Shown: positions 35,561 through 48,240 of the stretch, piece after piece
Numbering within the stretch: position 1 is the stretch's first letter
Layout of the letters: every line of letters begins with the position of its first letter
Assembly: GCA_025642075.2 (NCBI GenBank)
Contig: JAODUO010000072.1
Span: 283,501-347,500, forward strand
From: Ridgeia piscesae
Lineage: Eukaryota > Annelida > Polychaeta > Sabellida > Siboglinidae
Reading direction: 5' to 3'
DNA: 64,000 nucleotides
Notes under the pieces: model-generated
What the model was told of the DNA's origin: nothing
Seen by the model: only the letters and a program-made list of their open reading frames with translations
Databases searched by the model: none
Made by a program: the position numbers and the translations under genes

Positions 35561-37167
35561 GTTGTAAGATATACCTGACTTACCTGTATAATGAATGTCA
35601 AACAATGATTTTTTCAGTGGCAGTATAATTATTTATAATACTTGTAATAAATGTAATTTATTAGCATATTTCACTTTTATCCTTATTAATATTAGCCACA
35701 CATTTAACGGTATACATTCTAAAAATATCTTAATGCGTAAAATATTAGTAACAGTAATATGAAATGTAGTTATCTTAAAATATTAATTCAATTTTTGGAA
35801 ACATCTCTAAATATTTACCTATAAATAAGTAATAGTTAAATGTGTTCCTGCAATTATCATATTTTCAAACACAAGATGTGATCATTTTAAAATGGTGTGA
35901 TGACCGATTACTTACTGTAGATTGTAGACAGTGTGTTACTTTCACGGTTCTCATTCCTCATATAGGGAGGGTGTATTTTGGTTTTTTCTGCGAAACTGCT
36001 GGGCAAGCTGTTGACACTAACTTCCTGTGTGTTCCCGGAGCTGGAGCAGATCTCCAGGTAGCACAGTGGCTCCGGTCATCTCTTCCAATCAATCAGACTA
36101 AAATAGTAGTACTGCGACTGACACTTCCAACATGCCGGATTTACTGCTCACTCGAGAAATATTTCAACCCGCATGTTTCAAATCAGACGCACATCATACG
36201 TATGCATTCTGTTTGATTACCGCATTTGTATTTGGCATTTTGCACGAATGAATTTCGGAGTGTTATCAGTGATTCACGCTTAGCTGAAGCTCTTAGTTCA
36301 CGGTGACTCATTTCTATTCCTTTGAAAGACCATGCTTCTATAAAGAGCCTTCTTGCATAGAGTCTCAATTCAGACACATTGTAAAAGATCCATTTTGCTA
36401 CCAATATGGGGGTAGATAATTATAAGTTTATAACTTCATTGCTATTACTCTTTTTCAAACAATATAATTATATTTTCTTTTATTATCTAATTTTGTATCA
36501 TTTATTTCATAATTATATCATACACATGACTTTAGTTTGATTGATGATTTGTCTAGAGTTGTTTATTGCTTTTGTAAGATTATATGTTTGAAATAAATAA
36601 ACTGGCTGATTGATTGATTAATCAATCAGTCAATTGATCAACTGATTGAAACCAGGCAGATTGTTGGACACGCACGTGTTAAAATTGTGGCTCACATTCT
36701 GTTTCTTCATAGGACATTTTGTTCTCTCCCTGTTGCTCCAGTTCACGTGGACATGTAGAAGTATCCCATGTTAGACAGTGTGGGATTATGTATATAAGTA
36801 TAGAATGCTTTATGGCAGTCCCCTGGACAGGATGCTGTATTATTGAAGAAAACAGTTTTTACATTGACCTCTTCAGACCACTTGTCTCATGCTGTTGTTC
36901 ATGTAAGGCCTGATTTCACCCCAGACTTTCTTAACATCTCTTGTCTAAGGTCATTCTTTACCTGGATGGACACCTGGACATTCCTTGTTGTGCCTTTGGG
37001 TGGTACCAGTAGTATGAATAATTCAATTGCCTGGATTCATCGGGGCAGATGCCTTGATTGTGTTGTGAAGGCCTGGATGTTTTCATGACCAATTCTTATT
37101 GTTGCCTGACAGGATTGGGACCACATTCGTCGGTACTTATTGTACTGTTGTTCTTTTTTCTCACAAC
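35561..37167. other. Intron 4 segment, possible unclassified element end
   Basis: 36580-36650 ends in AAATAAATAAACTGGCTGAT followed by GATTGATTAATCAATCAG, a self-complementary TTGA/TCAA tract that could be the 3' tail of an old retroelement. I cannot classify it. Confidence 0.35.
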
Positions 37168-37353
37168 CCAGCAAACATGTAACCTTCCGGTAACAGTAAC
37201 AGATTACTTTATGCAGTAACGTTCCCATGTAACGTTAAGGGAACGTAAAGAAAACTTTCCAAAAATATGTTAGGAGAATGTTACCGGCTAACGTTATCAT
37301 AACATAGAAATAACGTTTTGATAACATTCTGGTAACATGATTATGTTAGCTGG
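37168..37353. mobile_element. AACGTT-rich MITE-like element
   Basis: The ends CCAGCAAACATGTAACC and (reverse complement) CCAGCTAACATAATCATG are similar inverted termini. The interior repeats TAACGTT/AACGTT motifs (GTAACGTTCCCATGTAACGT, GCTAACGTTATCATAACA). Elements with CCCAGCAAACAT ends and AACGTT interiors are, from memory, widespread in aquatic animal genomes. It is non-coding. Confidence 0.65.
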
Positions 37354-37474
37354 AAAAGTACTCATTACTCATACTTTTTGGAGTATTTCATCATTATATC
37401 TTATGCAACGATATTCTGTTGAGACGTGTTACATTTTGTATTCATGATGTGCTCATGGTGTAAGAGCTCTAGCT

Positions 37475-40158
37475 GGATTGTCATGAGCCCTGTCCTGGGT
37501 TGTCATGAGCCCTGTCCTGGGTTGTCATGAGCCCTGTCCTGGGTTGTCATGAGCCCTGTCCTGGGTTGTCATGAGCCCTGTCCTGGGTTGTCATGAGCCC
37601 TGTCCTGGGTTGTCATGAGCCCTGTCCTGGGTTGTCATGAGCCCTGTCCTGGGTTGTCATGAGCCCTGTCCTGGGTTGTCATGAGCCCTGTCCTGGGTTG
37701 TCATGAGCCCTGTCCTGGGTTGTCATGAGCCCTGTCCTGGGTTGTCATGAGCCCTGTCCTGGGTTGTCATGAGCCCAGTCCTGGGTTGTCATGAGCCCAG
37801 TCCTGGGTTGTCATGAGCCCTTTCCTGGGTTGTCATGAGCCCTGTCCTGGGTTGTCATGAGCCCTGTCCTGGGTTGTCATGAGCCCAGTCCTGGGTTGTC
37901 ATGAGCCCTTCCTGGGTTGTCATGAGCCCTGTCCTGGGTTGTCATGAGCCCTGTCCTGGGTTGTCATGAGCCCTGTCCTGGGTTGTCATGAGCCCAGTCC
38001 TGGGTTGTCATGAGCCCTGTCCTGGGTTGTCATGAGCCCAGTCCTGGGTTGTCATGAGCCCAGTCCTGGGTTGTCATGAGCCCAGTCCTGGGTTGTCATG
38101 AGCCCTTTCCTGGGTTGTCATGAGCCCAGTCCTGGGTTGTCATGAGCCCAGTCCTGGGTTGTCATGAGCCCAGTCCTGGGTTGTCATGAGCCCAGTCCTG
38201 GGTTGTCATGAGCCCAGTCCTGGGTTGTCATGAGCCCTTCCTGGGTTGTCATGAGCCCAGTCCTGGGTTGTCATGAGCCCAGTCCTGGGTTGTCATGAGC
38301 CCAGTCCTGGGTTGTCATGAGCCCTTTCCTGGGTTGTCATGAGCCCAGTCCTGGGTTGTCATGAGCCCTGTCCTGGGTTGTCATGAGCCCTGTCCTGGGT
38401 TGTCATGAGCCCTTTCCTGGGTTGTCATGAGCCCAGTCCTGGGTTGTCATGAGCCCTGTCCTGGGTTGTCATGAGCCCTGTCCTGGGTTGTCATGAGCCC
38501 TGTCCTGGGTTGTCATGAGCCCTGTCCTGGGTTGTCATGAGCCCTTTCCTGGGTTGTCATGAGCCCTGTCCTGGGTTGTCATGAGCCCTTTCCTGGGTTG
38601 TCATGAGCCCTTTCCTGGGTTGTCATGAGCCCTGTCCTGGGTTGTCATGAGCCCTGTCCTGGGTTGTCATGAGCCCAGTCCTGGGTTGTCATGAGCCCTG
38701 TCCTGGGTTGTCATGAGCCCTGTCCTGGGTTGTCATGAGCCCTGTCCTGGGTTGTCATGAGCCCTGTCCTGGGTTGTCATGAGCCCTTTCCTGGGTTGTC
38801 ATGAGCCCAGTCCTGGGTTGTCATGAGCCCTTCCTGGGTTGTCATGAGCCCTGTCCTGGGTTGTCATGAGCCCTGTCCTGGGTTGTCATGAGCCCTGTCC
38901 TGGGTTGTCATGAGCCCTTTCCTGGGTTGTCATGAGCCCAGTCCTGGGTTGTCATGAGCCCTTCCTGGGTTGTCATGAGCCCAGTCCTGGGTTGTCATGA
39001 GCCCTTTCCTGGGTTGTCATGAGCCCAGTCCTGGGTTGTCATGAGCCCTTTCCTGGGTTGTCATGAGCCCAGTCCTGGGTTGTCATGAGCCCTGTCCTGG
39101 CCTTCCTGGTCATGAGCCCTGTCCTGGGTTGTCATGAGCCCTGTCCTGGGTTGTCATGAGCCCTGTCCTGGGTTGTCATGAGCCCTGTCCTGGGTTGTCA
39201 TGAGCCCTGTCCTGGGTTGTCATGAGCCCAGTCCTGGGTTGTCATGAGCCCAGTCCTGGGTTGTCATGAGCCCGTCCTGGGTTGTCATGAGCCCAGTCCT
39301 GGGTTGTCATGAGCCCTGTCCTGGGTTGTCATGAGCCCTGTCCTGGGTTGTCATGAGCCCTGTTCCTGGGTTGTCATGAGCCCTGTCCTGGGTTGTCATG
39401 AGCCCTGTCCTGGGTTGTCATGAGCCCTGTCCTGGGTTGTCATGAGCCCTGTCCTGGGTTGTCATGAGCCCTGTCCTGGGTTGTCATGAGCCCTGTCCTG
39501 GGTTGTCATGAGCCCTGTCCTGGGTTGTCATGAGCCCTGTCCTGGGTTGTCATGAGCCCTGTCCTGGGTTGTCATGAGCCCTGTCCTGGGTTGTCATGAG
39601 CCCTGTCCTGGGTTGTCATGAGCCCTGTCCTGGGTTGTCATGAGCCCTGTCCTGGGTTGTCATGAGCCCTGTCCTGGGTTGTCATGAGCCCTGTCCTGGG
39701 TTGTCATGAGCCCTGTCCTGGGTTGTCATGAGCCCTGTCCTGGGTTGTCATGAGCCCTGTCCTGGGTTGTCATGAGCCCTGTCCTGGGTTGTCATGAGCC
39801 CTGTCCTGGGTTGTCATGAGCCCTGTCCTGGGTTGTCATGAGCCCTGTCCTGGGTTGTCATGAGCCCAGTCCTGGGTTGTCATGAGCCCTGTCCTGGGTT
39901 GTCATGAGCCCTGTCCTGGGTTGTCATGAGCCCAGTCCTGGGTTGTCATGAGCCCTGTCCTGGGTTGTCATGAGCCCTGTCCTGGGTTGTCATGAGCCCT
40001 GTCCTGGGTTGTTATGAGCCCTGTCCTGGGTTGTCATGAGCCCTGTCCTGGGTTGTCATGAGCCCTGACCTGGGTTGTCATCAGCCCAGTCCTGGGTTGT
40101 TATGAGCCCTGTCCTGGGTTGTCATGAGCCCTGTCCTGGGTTGTCATGAGCCCTGTCC
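37475..40158 (+). repeat. 22-bp minisatellite, about 122 copies
   Basis: The unit GGTTGTCATGAGCCCTGTCCTG has a 22-bp period. Variants at one site read CCCTGTCC, CCCAGTCC, CCCTTTCC or a 21-bp CCCTTCC. One disrupted unit (CCTGGCCTTCCTGGTCATGA) occurs near 39095. T-type units dominate the left edge and the right third; the middle is mixed. No long ORF exists. Confidence 0.98.
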
Positions 40159-40350
40159 GCTGACTAGTTCAGGTTACTGTGTTCTGTTCATAAGGCACTA
40201 ACTACCCTGCCCAATCATCCTAGTGCTCAAAAGAGTGCCAGAGAGTGCGCAAATGGGGGGGGGGTGAAGACAAGGCTTTATGCAGGATAAAATTATTGCC
40301 ATTCATACATGTTTTGGTGGACACATGGATGTTAACTGTTAAGCCAGTTT

Positions 40351-40660
40351 CCTCACCTCACCTCACCTCACCTATCCCGTAGTCTTAGTGGACCGTTGGG
40401 GCACCACAGATGACCTGGCAACCAGCTGCCTCCATTCGTCTCGCCTCTCAGCCTTCCTCATGGCGGCGCTCAGTGTCATGCCCGTCCATTCCGGGATGTT
40501 GTCCTCCCATCTCTTTTTCTGTCTGCCTCGTCTTCTCCCTCCTGGCACTGTGCCCTGCAGGATTGTCTTGGCAAGCCCTGAGGATCTTGTTATGTGCCTG
40601 TACCATTTCCGTTTGCTTCTTTTTACTGTGGTCAAGAGGTCTTCGTGGGGTTTACAAACT
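40351..40660 (-). mobile_element. RTE-like LINE, extreme C-terminal fragment with GGTGA tail
   Basis: The minus strand encodes HEDLLTTVKRSKRKWYRHIT, then SSGLAKTILQGTVPGGRRRG, then RQKKRWEDNIPEWTGM and ERRDEWRQLVARSSVVPQR. This is the well-known tail (VKRRKLQWYGHVTR / GGRRRGRQ-KRWEDNI-EWTG) of endonuclease-reverse-transcriptase LINEs. After the stop, the strand ends in about four AGGTG units (40351-40373), a typical 3' tandem tail. The upstream part is absent. Confidence 0.9.
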
Positions 40661-42010
40661 TTTAAATGTGTTTGATGACCTGAAATGCACTACAATCACA
40701 CATTTTAAAGGCATATCTAACAACATTTATGGTTTTGGAAGACCGTTTTTTGCTATGGTTGAAGAGCTATCACGCTGACATGGTGTCACTGTGAGGGTGA
40801 ATGCCATGTAGGTGCCTGGGGGAGGCCGCAGTGTGTCCCTTGTGGTTTCACACACAGCAGTCATCTGCCTGTAACAATTAGACTCGTACATCTGCCACAT
40901 ACAAAATGGGCACTTCCTGGAAGAGCCGGCTGATGTAAATAGCCACACAACTGTAGGCCGATGGTTTAGTCCAAGTTGTTGTATGACAATACTCTGTACC
41001 TGGTATATCCCTCCAGGTATTTGACAAAGCATCTTTTTAGCTGCTCACCGAAGACACTGATAAATTAAAAGATGACAGTTCCTCACAATTGTGTATAGTT
41101 GAATACAGCATTTAATAAGAATGAAACGTACACCTTGAAACCGTGACAACTTGTCAACTTGCTTGGTTGTGCACATTTCCAATGTTATAAAACACAGACG
41201 AAGGACTGAGCTGCAGAGAAAGGTATAATTTAGAGAATGTATGACTGTATCTGAACACGTGGCTGGCCGCAGAAAGAAACACGACAACAAGTCAAAGCCA
41301 GCAACGGAATTGCTCTGACTGGCATATTTTTAATAACAAGATAAGCTTCAGCCAGTGCAGAACGAGTGGAACAGGTTCACACCGTTTAGTAGACGTGCTG
41401 CAGAAAAAAAGTGTTATATTATGCATACATTATCTAATCCATTGTTGTAGGTGCACAAAAGTCACTAAAGAAGAATATTGAGTTCATAAACTGACATTTT
41501 GTTTTATGAGTACCAATTTGATTCTCAATTAGCAAGATGTTCTTGTGAGGTTGAGTTTCTAAACTCATAATGACAGCACTGTTTGTTGTCTATAATTCCA
41601 GTATCGTCAGCCTTGCTGCTAACTGATTTAAACATGGTTACAGTTTATTTTATGCGGTGAACAGACTTACCCTGAATGATGACAGGATTATGAAAAACCA
41701 CCCACTGGTGTTCTTGTTTACTTCTCACTCTTGTGTTGTTGACATTCAGGCTTGGTTTATTTTTAAATGTACATTCAAAGAAGAGAAAAGATAGGATTAT
41801 CTCACTGTGTGAGTGTCACAGGTGTCTTCATAGCCGGCATGTGTCCCAACAAGATACGATGGGTGGAACAGAAGGATATTGCTATTCAAGGAAGACAATT
41901 GTCCTTCCCACTGGGGGTCATGTTTATACTTTGTGTAATTATTTAAAAAGCATGCCTTGGTAAGGTGCGGAACCTTTTCACCATCACTGCTGAATATATC
42001 CGGTACTGAG
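40661..42010. other. Intron 4 segment, nothing recognised
   Basis: No gene or element was recognised; AT-rich from 41400. Confidence 0.4.
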
Positions 42011-42190
42011 GTTTAACAGAAATCAACAGAATACCCATAGACAAGTACTCCACTGGACAGAACACACATTGACAAAAAAACCACTAGGTCAAATAACCAT
42101 AAACAAAAAACCCACTGGACAATATACCCATAAGCAAAAGCCCCACTGAACAGAACACCCACAGCCACCAGCCTCACTGGGTAGAAAAAC
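42011..42190. repeat. Degenerate tandem repeat (about 36-40 bp)
   Basis: CCACTGGACAGAACAC, CCACTAGGTCAAATAACC, CCCACTGGACAATATACC and CCCACTGAACAGAACACCC alternate with CATAAACAAAAA/CATAAGCAAAA phrases. The minus strand therefore reads as a degenerate protein repeat (VFLSMCVLSSGVLVYG). Confidence 0.6.
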
Positions 42191-44185
42191 AACAACGGAC
42201 AAAGGCAAGCCACAATTCCCTATGACGTCTTTGAGTGCTTCTTGGGGGTTTCACGCCTGCCGTAGTCTTGGGTGCAAGTGTTGCAATTGTTCATCTGATA
42301 CCAACCCCATATGTGGCTCGCTGCAAGATTCAGGAGCCTAGCCAAGAGGTGACTTTGGTGTTGATACCATTCCGTACACAAGAAGTCAATGGCCAACCAA
42401 ATGGTGCACTTGCGAGCCAAGTAAGACATTGTGTGGCCCTCACACATGCCCTCGATGTGTTCTCAAGACTGGGCCACAGCAGCCTACCAGACATTGCCTT
42501 TTATGTGGTTCGAATAGGGTTAGTATCTGTCACATCGATGTAGGGTTGATTGTAGCATCTGGTGTGGTCACTAAACAAGGTTCAGCCGAACTGATATATG
42601 GTTCCAGCTCATCAGGTGTGACTTCATCCAGGTATGTAATGCCAGAAGGTGTGTCAGTATTTGGGCACGACAGATCGATCCATACATCATGCCATACTGG
42701 CATTTTGTTCATGGGGGTTTTGTAGAAGGAAGTTTTATCCATTGTCCAAAAACTGTTATTAAATCAGGTTTTGTCTTATGTTTTCTTTCTTGTTTTGGTC
42801 ATGGGAGTGGGTTTTTTCAATGCCTGAAGTGTATTTTTTGTCAGTGGGGTTTCACAATGGGAGTTTTGTTAAAGGAGTTTGTCCAAGATGTTCATAGTGC
42901 ATTTGTCCAAGGAAGTCATGTCCATGAGATTTTTACCACAGAGTTTTGTTTAGTAATACCATACACCATATGTGTACATCAGTGCATTTGTGTATGCATG
43001 TGTGCGTGCGTGCGTGCATGCATACGTACGTGTGTGCATGGGTACATGCATGTTTTAGAATAATTGAAGTTTGAATATTCCAGTGCTGTGATTCTGCTGA
43101 CACATGTTACAGCTTGCTAGACAGTGATAGACGGAGATTACTGGTAACAACACAACTTTTGGTGTTTATTAATTCACTTACTCTCACTCATATTGGCCAC
43201 TATGGTTGAATTTTGTGGGCTTCAAACATCCGTCTGTAGTCATTAAAACAGCTTAATCTGGTGTAAGATCTGAGTGTCTTCAACTAGTTGAACATTCTGC
43301 AAATGTTTTTAATTAAGTTCCAACAACATTTATTAGTTATCTCGGTCTGTGGAGGCTAAAGCTATTAGATGTATAAAACATGAAACTTATGTGGTTGCAA
43401 AGAGTGTCTTGGGCTACACTAAACCGTGTCTAAACAACAGAAATCACACTATGCTATGTGATTCTGCCTGTTCTTCTAAAAACTACACCAACCACAGTCT
43501 CGGGAGAGCAATAGATCGCAAACAATATCAGATGTGTTCCTTGTGTGATTTGTGGTTCGGAATTTCGATATCACTTAGTCGAAGTGTCTAAAAAGGACTA
43601 ACCATTTCTGAAAACACTGTTATAATACCTAAAGTGGACACTAATTACATTGTCACATATTGTCTTCTGGGGCCAGTGACATTTCCTGTGTACCCGTAAA
43701 TGTGCAGTGTATAAAATATCTTTTTGAAAATTCTTAGGAAATGTACTGCGTCGAAATGGTACATCACATTGAATGTACAACAGGTTGTGTGTGTGTGTGT
43801 GCATGACAATGCCTGCCCCGTGCTGCATACTTCACTGGGTGACCTTGTAGCCTCAGCACCTGTGTTCAGGGCAAACGTTGTGCGTAGTTGTGGTATATTG
43901 GTTACCCCATCTGTTTGTGTATATTAGGGAGAGCTGGTGATAAAAACGAATGTACACAGGACTGGTAACCTGCGTAGGTGGAAGGAATGGGCCTGGGGGT
44001 GGTCATTTCAAGTGCACTGTACAGACATTAGTTTCTGCTGTCACTTACATTTTCCATCTGTTTTGTCCTCCTGCAGTAAATATCTGCTATGGAAGAGTTG
44101 TGACATTGTATGAAGGTTGTAGCTGTAATGATAAACTAGGCATTTGCATTGTGCCTTGTCCTTGTAAAAGTAAATGTATGTTTTT
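42191..44185. other. Intron 4 segment, no gene recognised
   Basis: Includes the alternating purine-pyrimidine tract at 42980-43052. ORFs at 42235-43063 and 43349-43591 have no known domain. Confidence 0.4.
42980..43052. repeat. Alternating purine-pyrimidine tract
   Basis: TGTGCGTGCGTGCGTGCATG, CATACGTACGTGTGTGCATG and TACATGCATG form about 70 bp of GTGC/GTAC alternation. Confidence 0.75.
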
Positions 44186-44443
44186 TACATAGTACAGTAT
44201 CCAATCCTCAGGACTGCTTTTTGCCGTTTATAGACAACTCCCTGGCAAACTACTAAATCTAACACCATCTTGACTTCTCTCAGATGCTGTCAGTCAGGCT
44301 GCAATTAATGCGTGAAGATTATTCATACACAAATATCCCTCTCTATTTACACCAGGTGCTCTTGTATACAGCTGAATTGCTGTGTAGGGTAAATGAACTT
44401 GCCCAAGATTTGACATGGCAGAACAAGATTTGAACCACAAGAC
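44186..44443 (-). repeat. Most complete SINE copy in the window
   Basis: Read on the minus strand: a B-box-like GGTTCAAATC just after 44443, then TTGTTCTGCCATGTCAAATC, TTGGGCAAGTTCATTTACCC, TATTTGTGTATGAATAATCT, TCACGCATTAATTGCAGCCT, AGAGAAGTCAAGATGGTGTT and AGTCCTGAGGATTGGATACT. The tRNA-like part matches the head at 5231-5345, and the body matches the fragments at 1228, 3541, 29535, 35413 and 52300. It therefore links head and body into one family. Confidence 0.8.
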
Positions 44444-47400
44444 CTATATAATAATAATAATTAGGTAACTTCTGTTGCACCTAAATCCTTAGAAACTAAG
44501 CTCAGAGGCACATCAATACAAAAGGGTTGATGGTTGATCGATCTCAGAGTCAATAAACAAATCCAGTTGTCATCAGATTGATTGATGTACGCCAGGGAGC
44601 TATGGGGGATAGGCAAGGTTGTAAAGGTATGTCTCTAAATAATGGCGGAATTTAAGCAATATTTTCAACTGATTTAGTACCCTCAGCAAAAACCCTATAC
44701 TAGTATTGACTTTAGGAAAAAAAGTAAATCAGAACTAGATGATCGAAGCTGAACAGGTTTTCTTACAGGAGTAAGCAAAGAATATAAATACGTTGGCTGC
44801 TTAAGCAAAGTGCCTGATAAGTAATGGTGCATATCTTAAAGATGATATGATATCGGACAGAGATTTTAGAAGTGGCTTAGAATGAGTAAAACATGGAGAC
44901 CTAGTCACAACCCTTGCTAAGCAATTTTGAACACGTTGTGGTATTGGCTTTAATAGCAATATTATGAAAAGGTGAATTGCAATAGTCTAGTCTACTTGTG
45001 ACTAGCGCAGTTGCAATAGTAGGAATTGTGCATCTGCGCAGTGATCTGTAGACCTGTAGACACCAGTGTATGAGATCAAGTCAGATGTGTAGTTCCGTGT
45101 GGCCTACAGGATTGGTGAGTGTCATCCATTCAACAGATGGAGCCACATGTTCTAGAGTATTGATAAATGACAGCATGCTGTAGGAAACTATACATTGTTT
45201 GTGATGAATTACTCTGGCAGTGCAAACTGGAACAGTAATTTTAAGACAAAGTTAATCTCCTAGCAATGTCATCCATATATAAAATTTGTATGCATAGTTA
45301 TCTACCACTATTGTTATTGTAATAAGACTTATCGTAATCAGAAACACGTTGTAGTAATGTCATGTAAATTGTTAAGGAGAGGTCATAAGAGTGTTTTCAT
45401 TTGGGATGTTTAAATTGGACAAAACAAGACTATTATAACCCATGAATTTTGCAATATTTAATTAATATTTACCTTATGTTAATTGTTATGCTGTAATTGC
45501 TTATTGTAGAAAATTAAGTCAAAATCGAAAGAATTTTTTTTCTGTTTTTCTTTGAGAATGTTGAAACGACATTGATAATTGACAACTGTACTGTAGTGTC
45601 AGCCTGTCTGCAGTGCCAGCCGGTTCAACAGGAGATTTGTACAAGCTGTGTAATCTGACTAATTGCTTGTTTATTTAGTTGTAAAGCTATTACTGGTCTG
45701 TAGTGGCCTTGTGTATTATACCCTGTCCTGGGCAGACTCTCCCATTCAACAAGAGTTACCAGACCATGCCAAATGAGTGCAGTTAGGGGACATTCTAGAC
45801 TCTTCAATTACATCATAAAAGATGGTTTTGTAATGATTTGTTGTTGAGTAATTGACTCACACTAGTGACATTCTAGCACATTTGATTAATCTCATTCATT
45901 CAAATCATTTTTAATTAAACTAAATGAAATTTAATAATTTTTAAATTAAATTTAGTTGTGTTTATTTTATTCTTCCATACATACATACAAAATATAGACT
46001 CCTCAATAATGGCTAAATATGTTATAATATGGCACAATGGTGATGCATATGTCACTATTCGTAATACTCTATAACATTCGTTTGTATGGCTTAGCAAGGT
46101 TCCTACATATGCCAAAATATTCACATTTCTTTCTGGTCTATATCCCAGGTGTATGATTATACATACATTTCTCCTGTCTAGACTTCCTTCAGTTACACTT
46201 GGATATTACATCTTGTGTCATCAACAAAGTTACTGTTTTGTAATAGCATGATGTCAGTGCAGTTCACATGACAGTTGACTGGCAGCTGTTCCACATAGAG
46301 TTGGCAGCACTCATTTGGGAGGCCGTGCATAAGACGGTGAAAAAGAAAATAATAATTCGGCAATCCCGCAGTGGCCGGCAGTGAATCAGTGACATATGAA
46401 TGCCACACAAGAGGCGGCATTGGTACCGCCAGCAAAAAAAACTGCAATCTGCATCTGTGAGATGCAGTGTATCTCCGCTTACACCGCTGCTGTCAGGCTG
46501 GGGCAATGTTCTCGGCGCGTCACTTGATAAGGAAGGAATAAACGCATGATATAGGGACGGGGCCAAGTGATCGTTCTCGCAGACATGTATCTGTATGTTT
46601 GGCCCACTGAACTACAGTGGTAGACCGAATACAGATGTGGTTAACAATGCTTAACAGTGGAAGAACAGTGATTGTCGCTTACACCTCACAGGTTGTTTTA
46701 CTACAGACCATGCCCTCAGCATAGCCAGGGTTGTTATGTGAGTGCATTCCCCTCGTGACTAACAAGGCCCAAGTTCTGGTTACCCCAGGGTTGATGTTTA
46801 CCTGCCTCTCCACACCTGTGCTCATAAGAGATGCCAGGTGATAGTTTCCTGGTACCCTGAAATTACTATAATTTTGAATTGTTTTCAAATTAATTCAAGT
46901 CTGAGGTTGCTCTGTGTCTGATTTGTTGAGATTTGTTCACAGAAACTATCAACATTTGTCACTTTTGGTAGGCATTTTACAGTTTAGTTTTGTAACTTTT
47001 CATGTCTGTTTAAATATGTCTGAAATATAACACTGAAATATAAACAACACACAGGGCCTAGGGGGAGGAATAACTATATTTCGTTTGGCCTTCTAATCAG
47101 TGTTTATTCAACAGGTGTGAAAATACGTTCGACTATTAATATCAGTATTTAATTAATTAGACCAACCATAATAAGTAAGCACCCTGCAGTCAACGGGAGA
47201 TGATCATCCCAGTCTGTTACCTAGAACACAGTGTTGTCATTTATTCCAATCACGTTAACAAATTCGAGTAACCGTCTGTGACTGTTCAGACACCATCTTG
47301 AGTGTTGGCCTCTTGAGCGTTGTTCTGGGGCCATTGTCACACTGGTATAAGGGCAGACAGTTGGAGCAATACCCACATCTGTTGGCACGAACCAACCAAG

Positions 47401-47678
47401 ACGGCTGAGACACTGAGAGAAGGTCTGCCTCCTGCTGGCTGGTGGAGGTAGCAGGCTGGTGGTGGACTGTGAGCGTGAATACATACCTCACCACTGCGGC
47501 CCAGGGCACTGGTGCAGTCAGTTGTAACTGGGTCTGCGTCTTGATACTCATACCCTACCTGCATCATAAGCAAGTCGCCTCACTCTGCACCCTGTGCCCC
47601 CCACAGCAACCAGCGCCCACAGGTAAGTCTGATCACCTCCGGAGATAACCAGTAATATGTAGTTTATGTAAATTTACA

Positions 47679-47680
<2 letters not shown>
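44444..47680. other. Intron 4 segment, no gene recognised
   Basis: Mostly AT-rich. 46260-46600 has more CpG and G+C than its surroundings and minus-strand ORFs without recognisable domains. 47200-47640 has overlapping ORFs; a splice-like 16-nt segment at 47607-47622 was rejected. Confidence 0.4.

Positions 47681-47752
<72 letters not shown>
47681..47752. repeat. (AT)n microsatellite
   Basis: About 70 bp of AT with a central ATATTATATA, so the tract is self-complementary. Confidence 0.95.
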
Positions 47753-48068
47753 ATGTATACTAAAATGTTTATGATGTGTCAAGATCAGTGGGCCAGGTAA
47801 GATCTGATCCAGCAGACTGCGTCCATGCAAGGCAAAAACAAAAAAGTAGGCCTGAGTTCAGCTAAAGAAAGCTAAATAGTGTAAACCATAAATCTACCTA
47901 GTCCTGAGCACCTACTTAGAGCATCATTTGTACTCAGTTGGATTTAAGTTATCATGATCAGGAAGCATGTCATGTGACTCAGTCTTGTCACCTGATGTCA
48001 CGTGACCAACTGTTGTCACCAAAATTACACAGACCCCTGGGTTTGACTAACTGGCAGTGTTTCATAAA

Positions 48069-48240
48069 TAATAATATAATAATAATAATAATAATAATCT
48101 TTATTGCCTGAAAGAAATATGTTTGCTGTCAGAGCTAGACATGAATGAGCAGAAATTGAGCAAAGAGAACATATTATATATGTAAATACATCACTGGTGT
48201 CACAAAATATTATTGTCAATATTCACAACTAAATTCTGAG
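48069..48240 (-). mobile_element. LINE/SINE 3' tail remnant with (ATT)n
   Basis: On the minus strand TTTCAGGCAATAAAGATTAT is followed by ATTATTATTATTATT. This matches the 3' end style of the element at 33621 (GGCAATAAAGCTTTATTATT). No coding part remains. Confidence 0.6.

Noticed and set aside
37475..40158. CRISPR-like array
   Set aside because: The units are contiguous 22-bp tandem repeats without unique spacers, in a eukaryotic intron.
47607..47622. Possible 16-nt microexon between CCCCCCACAG and GTAAGT
   Set aside because: Both splice signals are good, but 16 nt inserted between two phase-0 exons would break the frame, and no matching partner was found.
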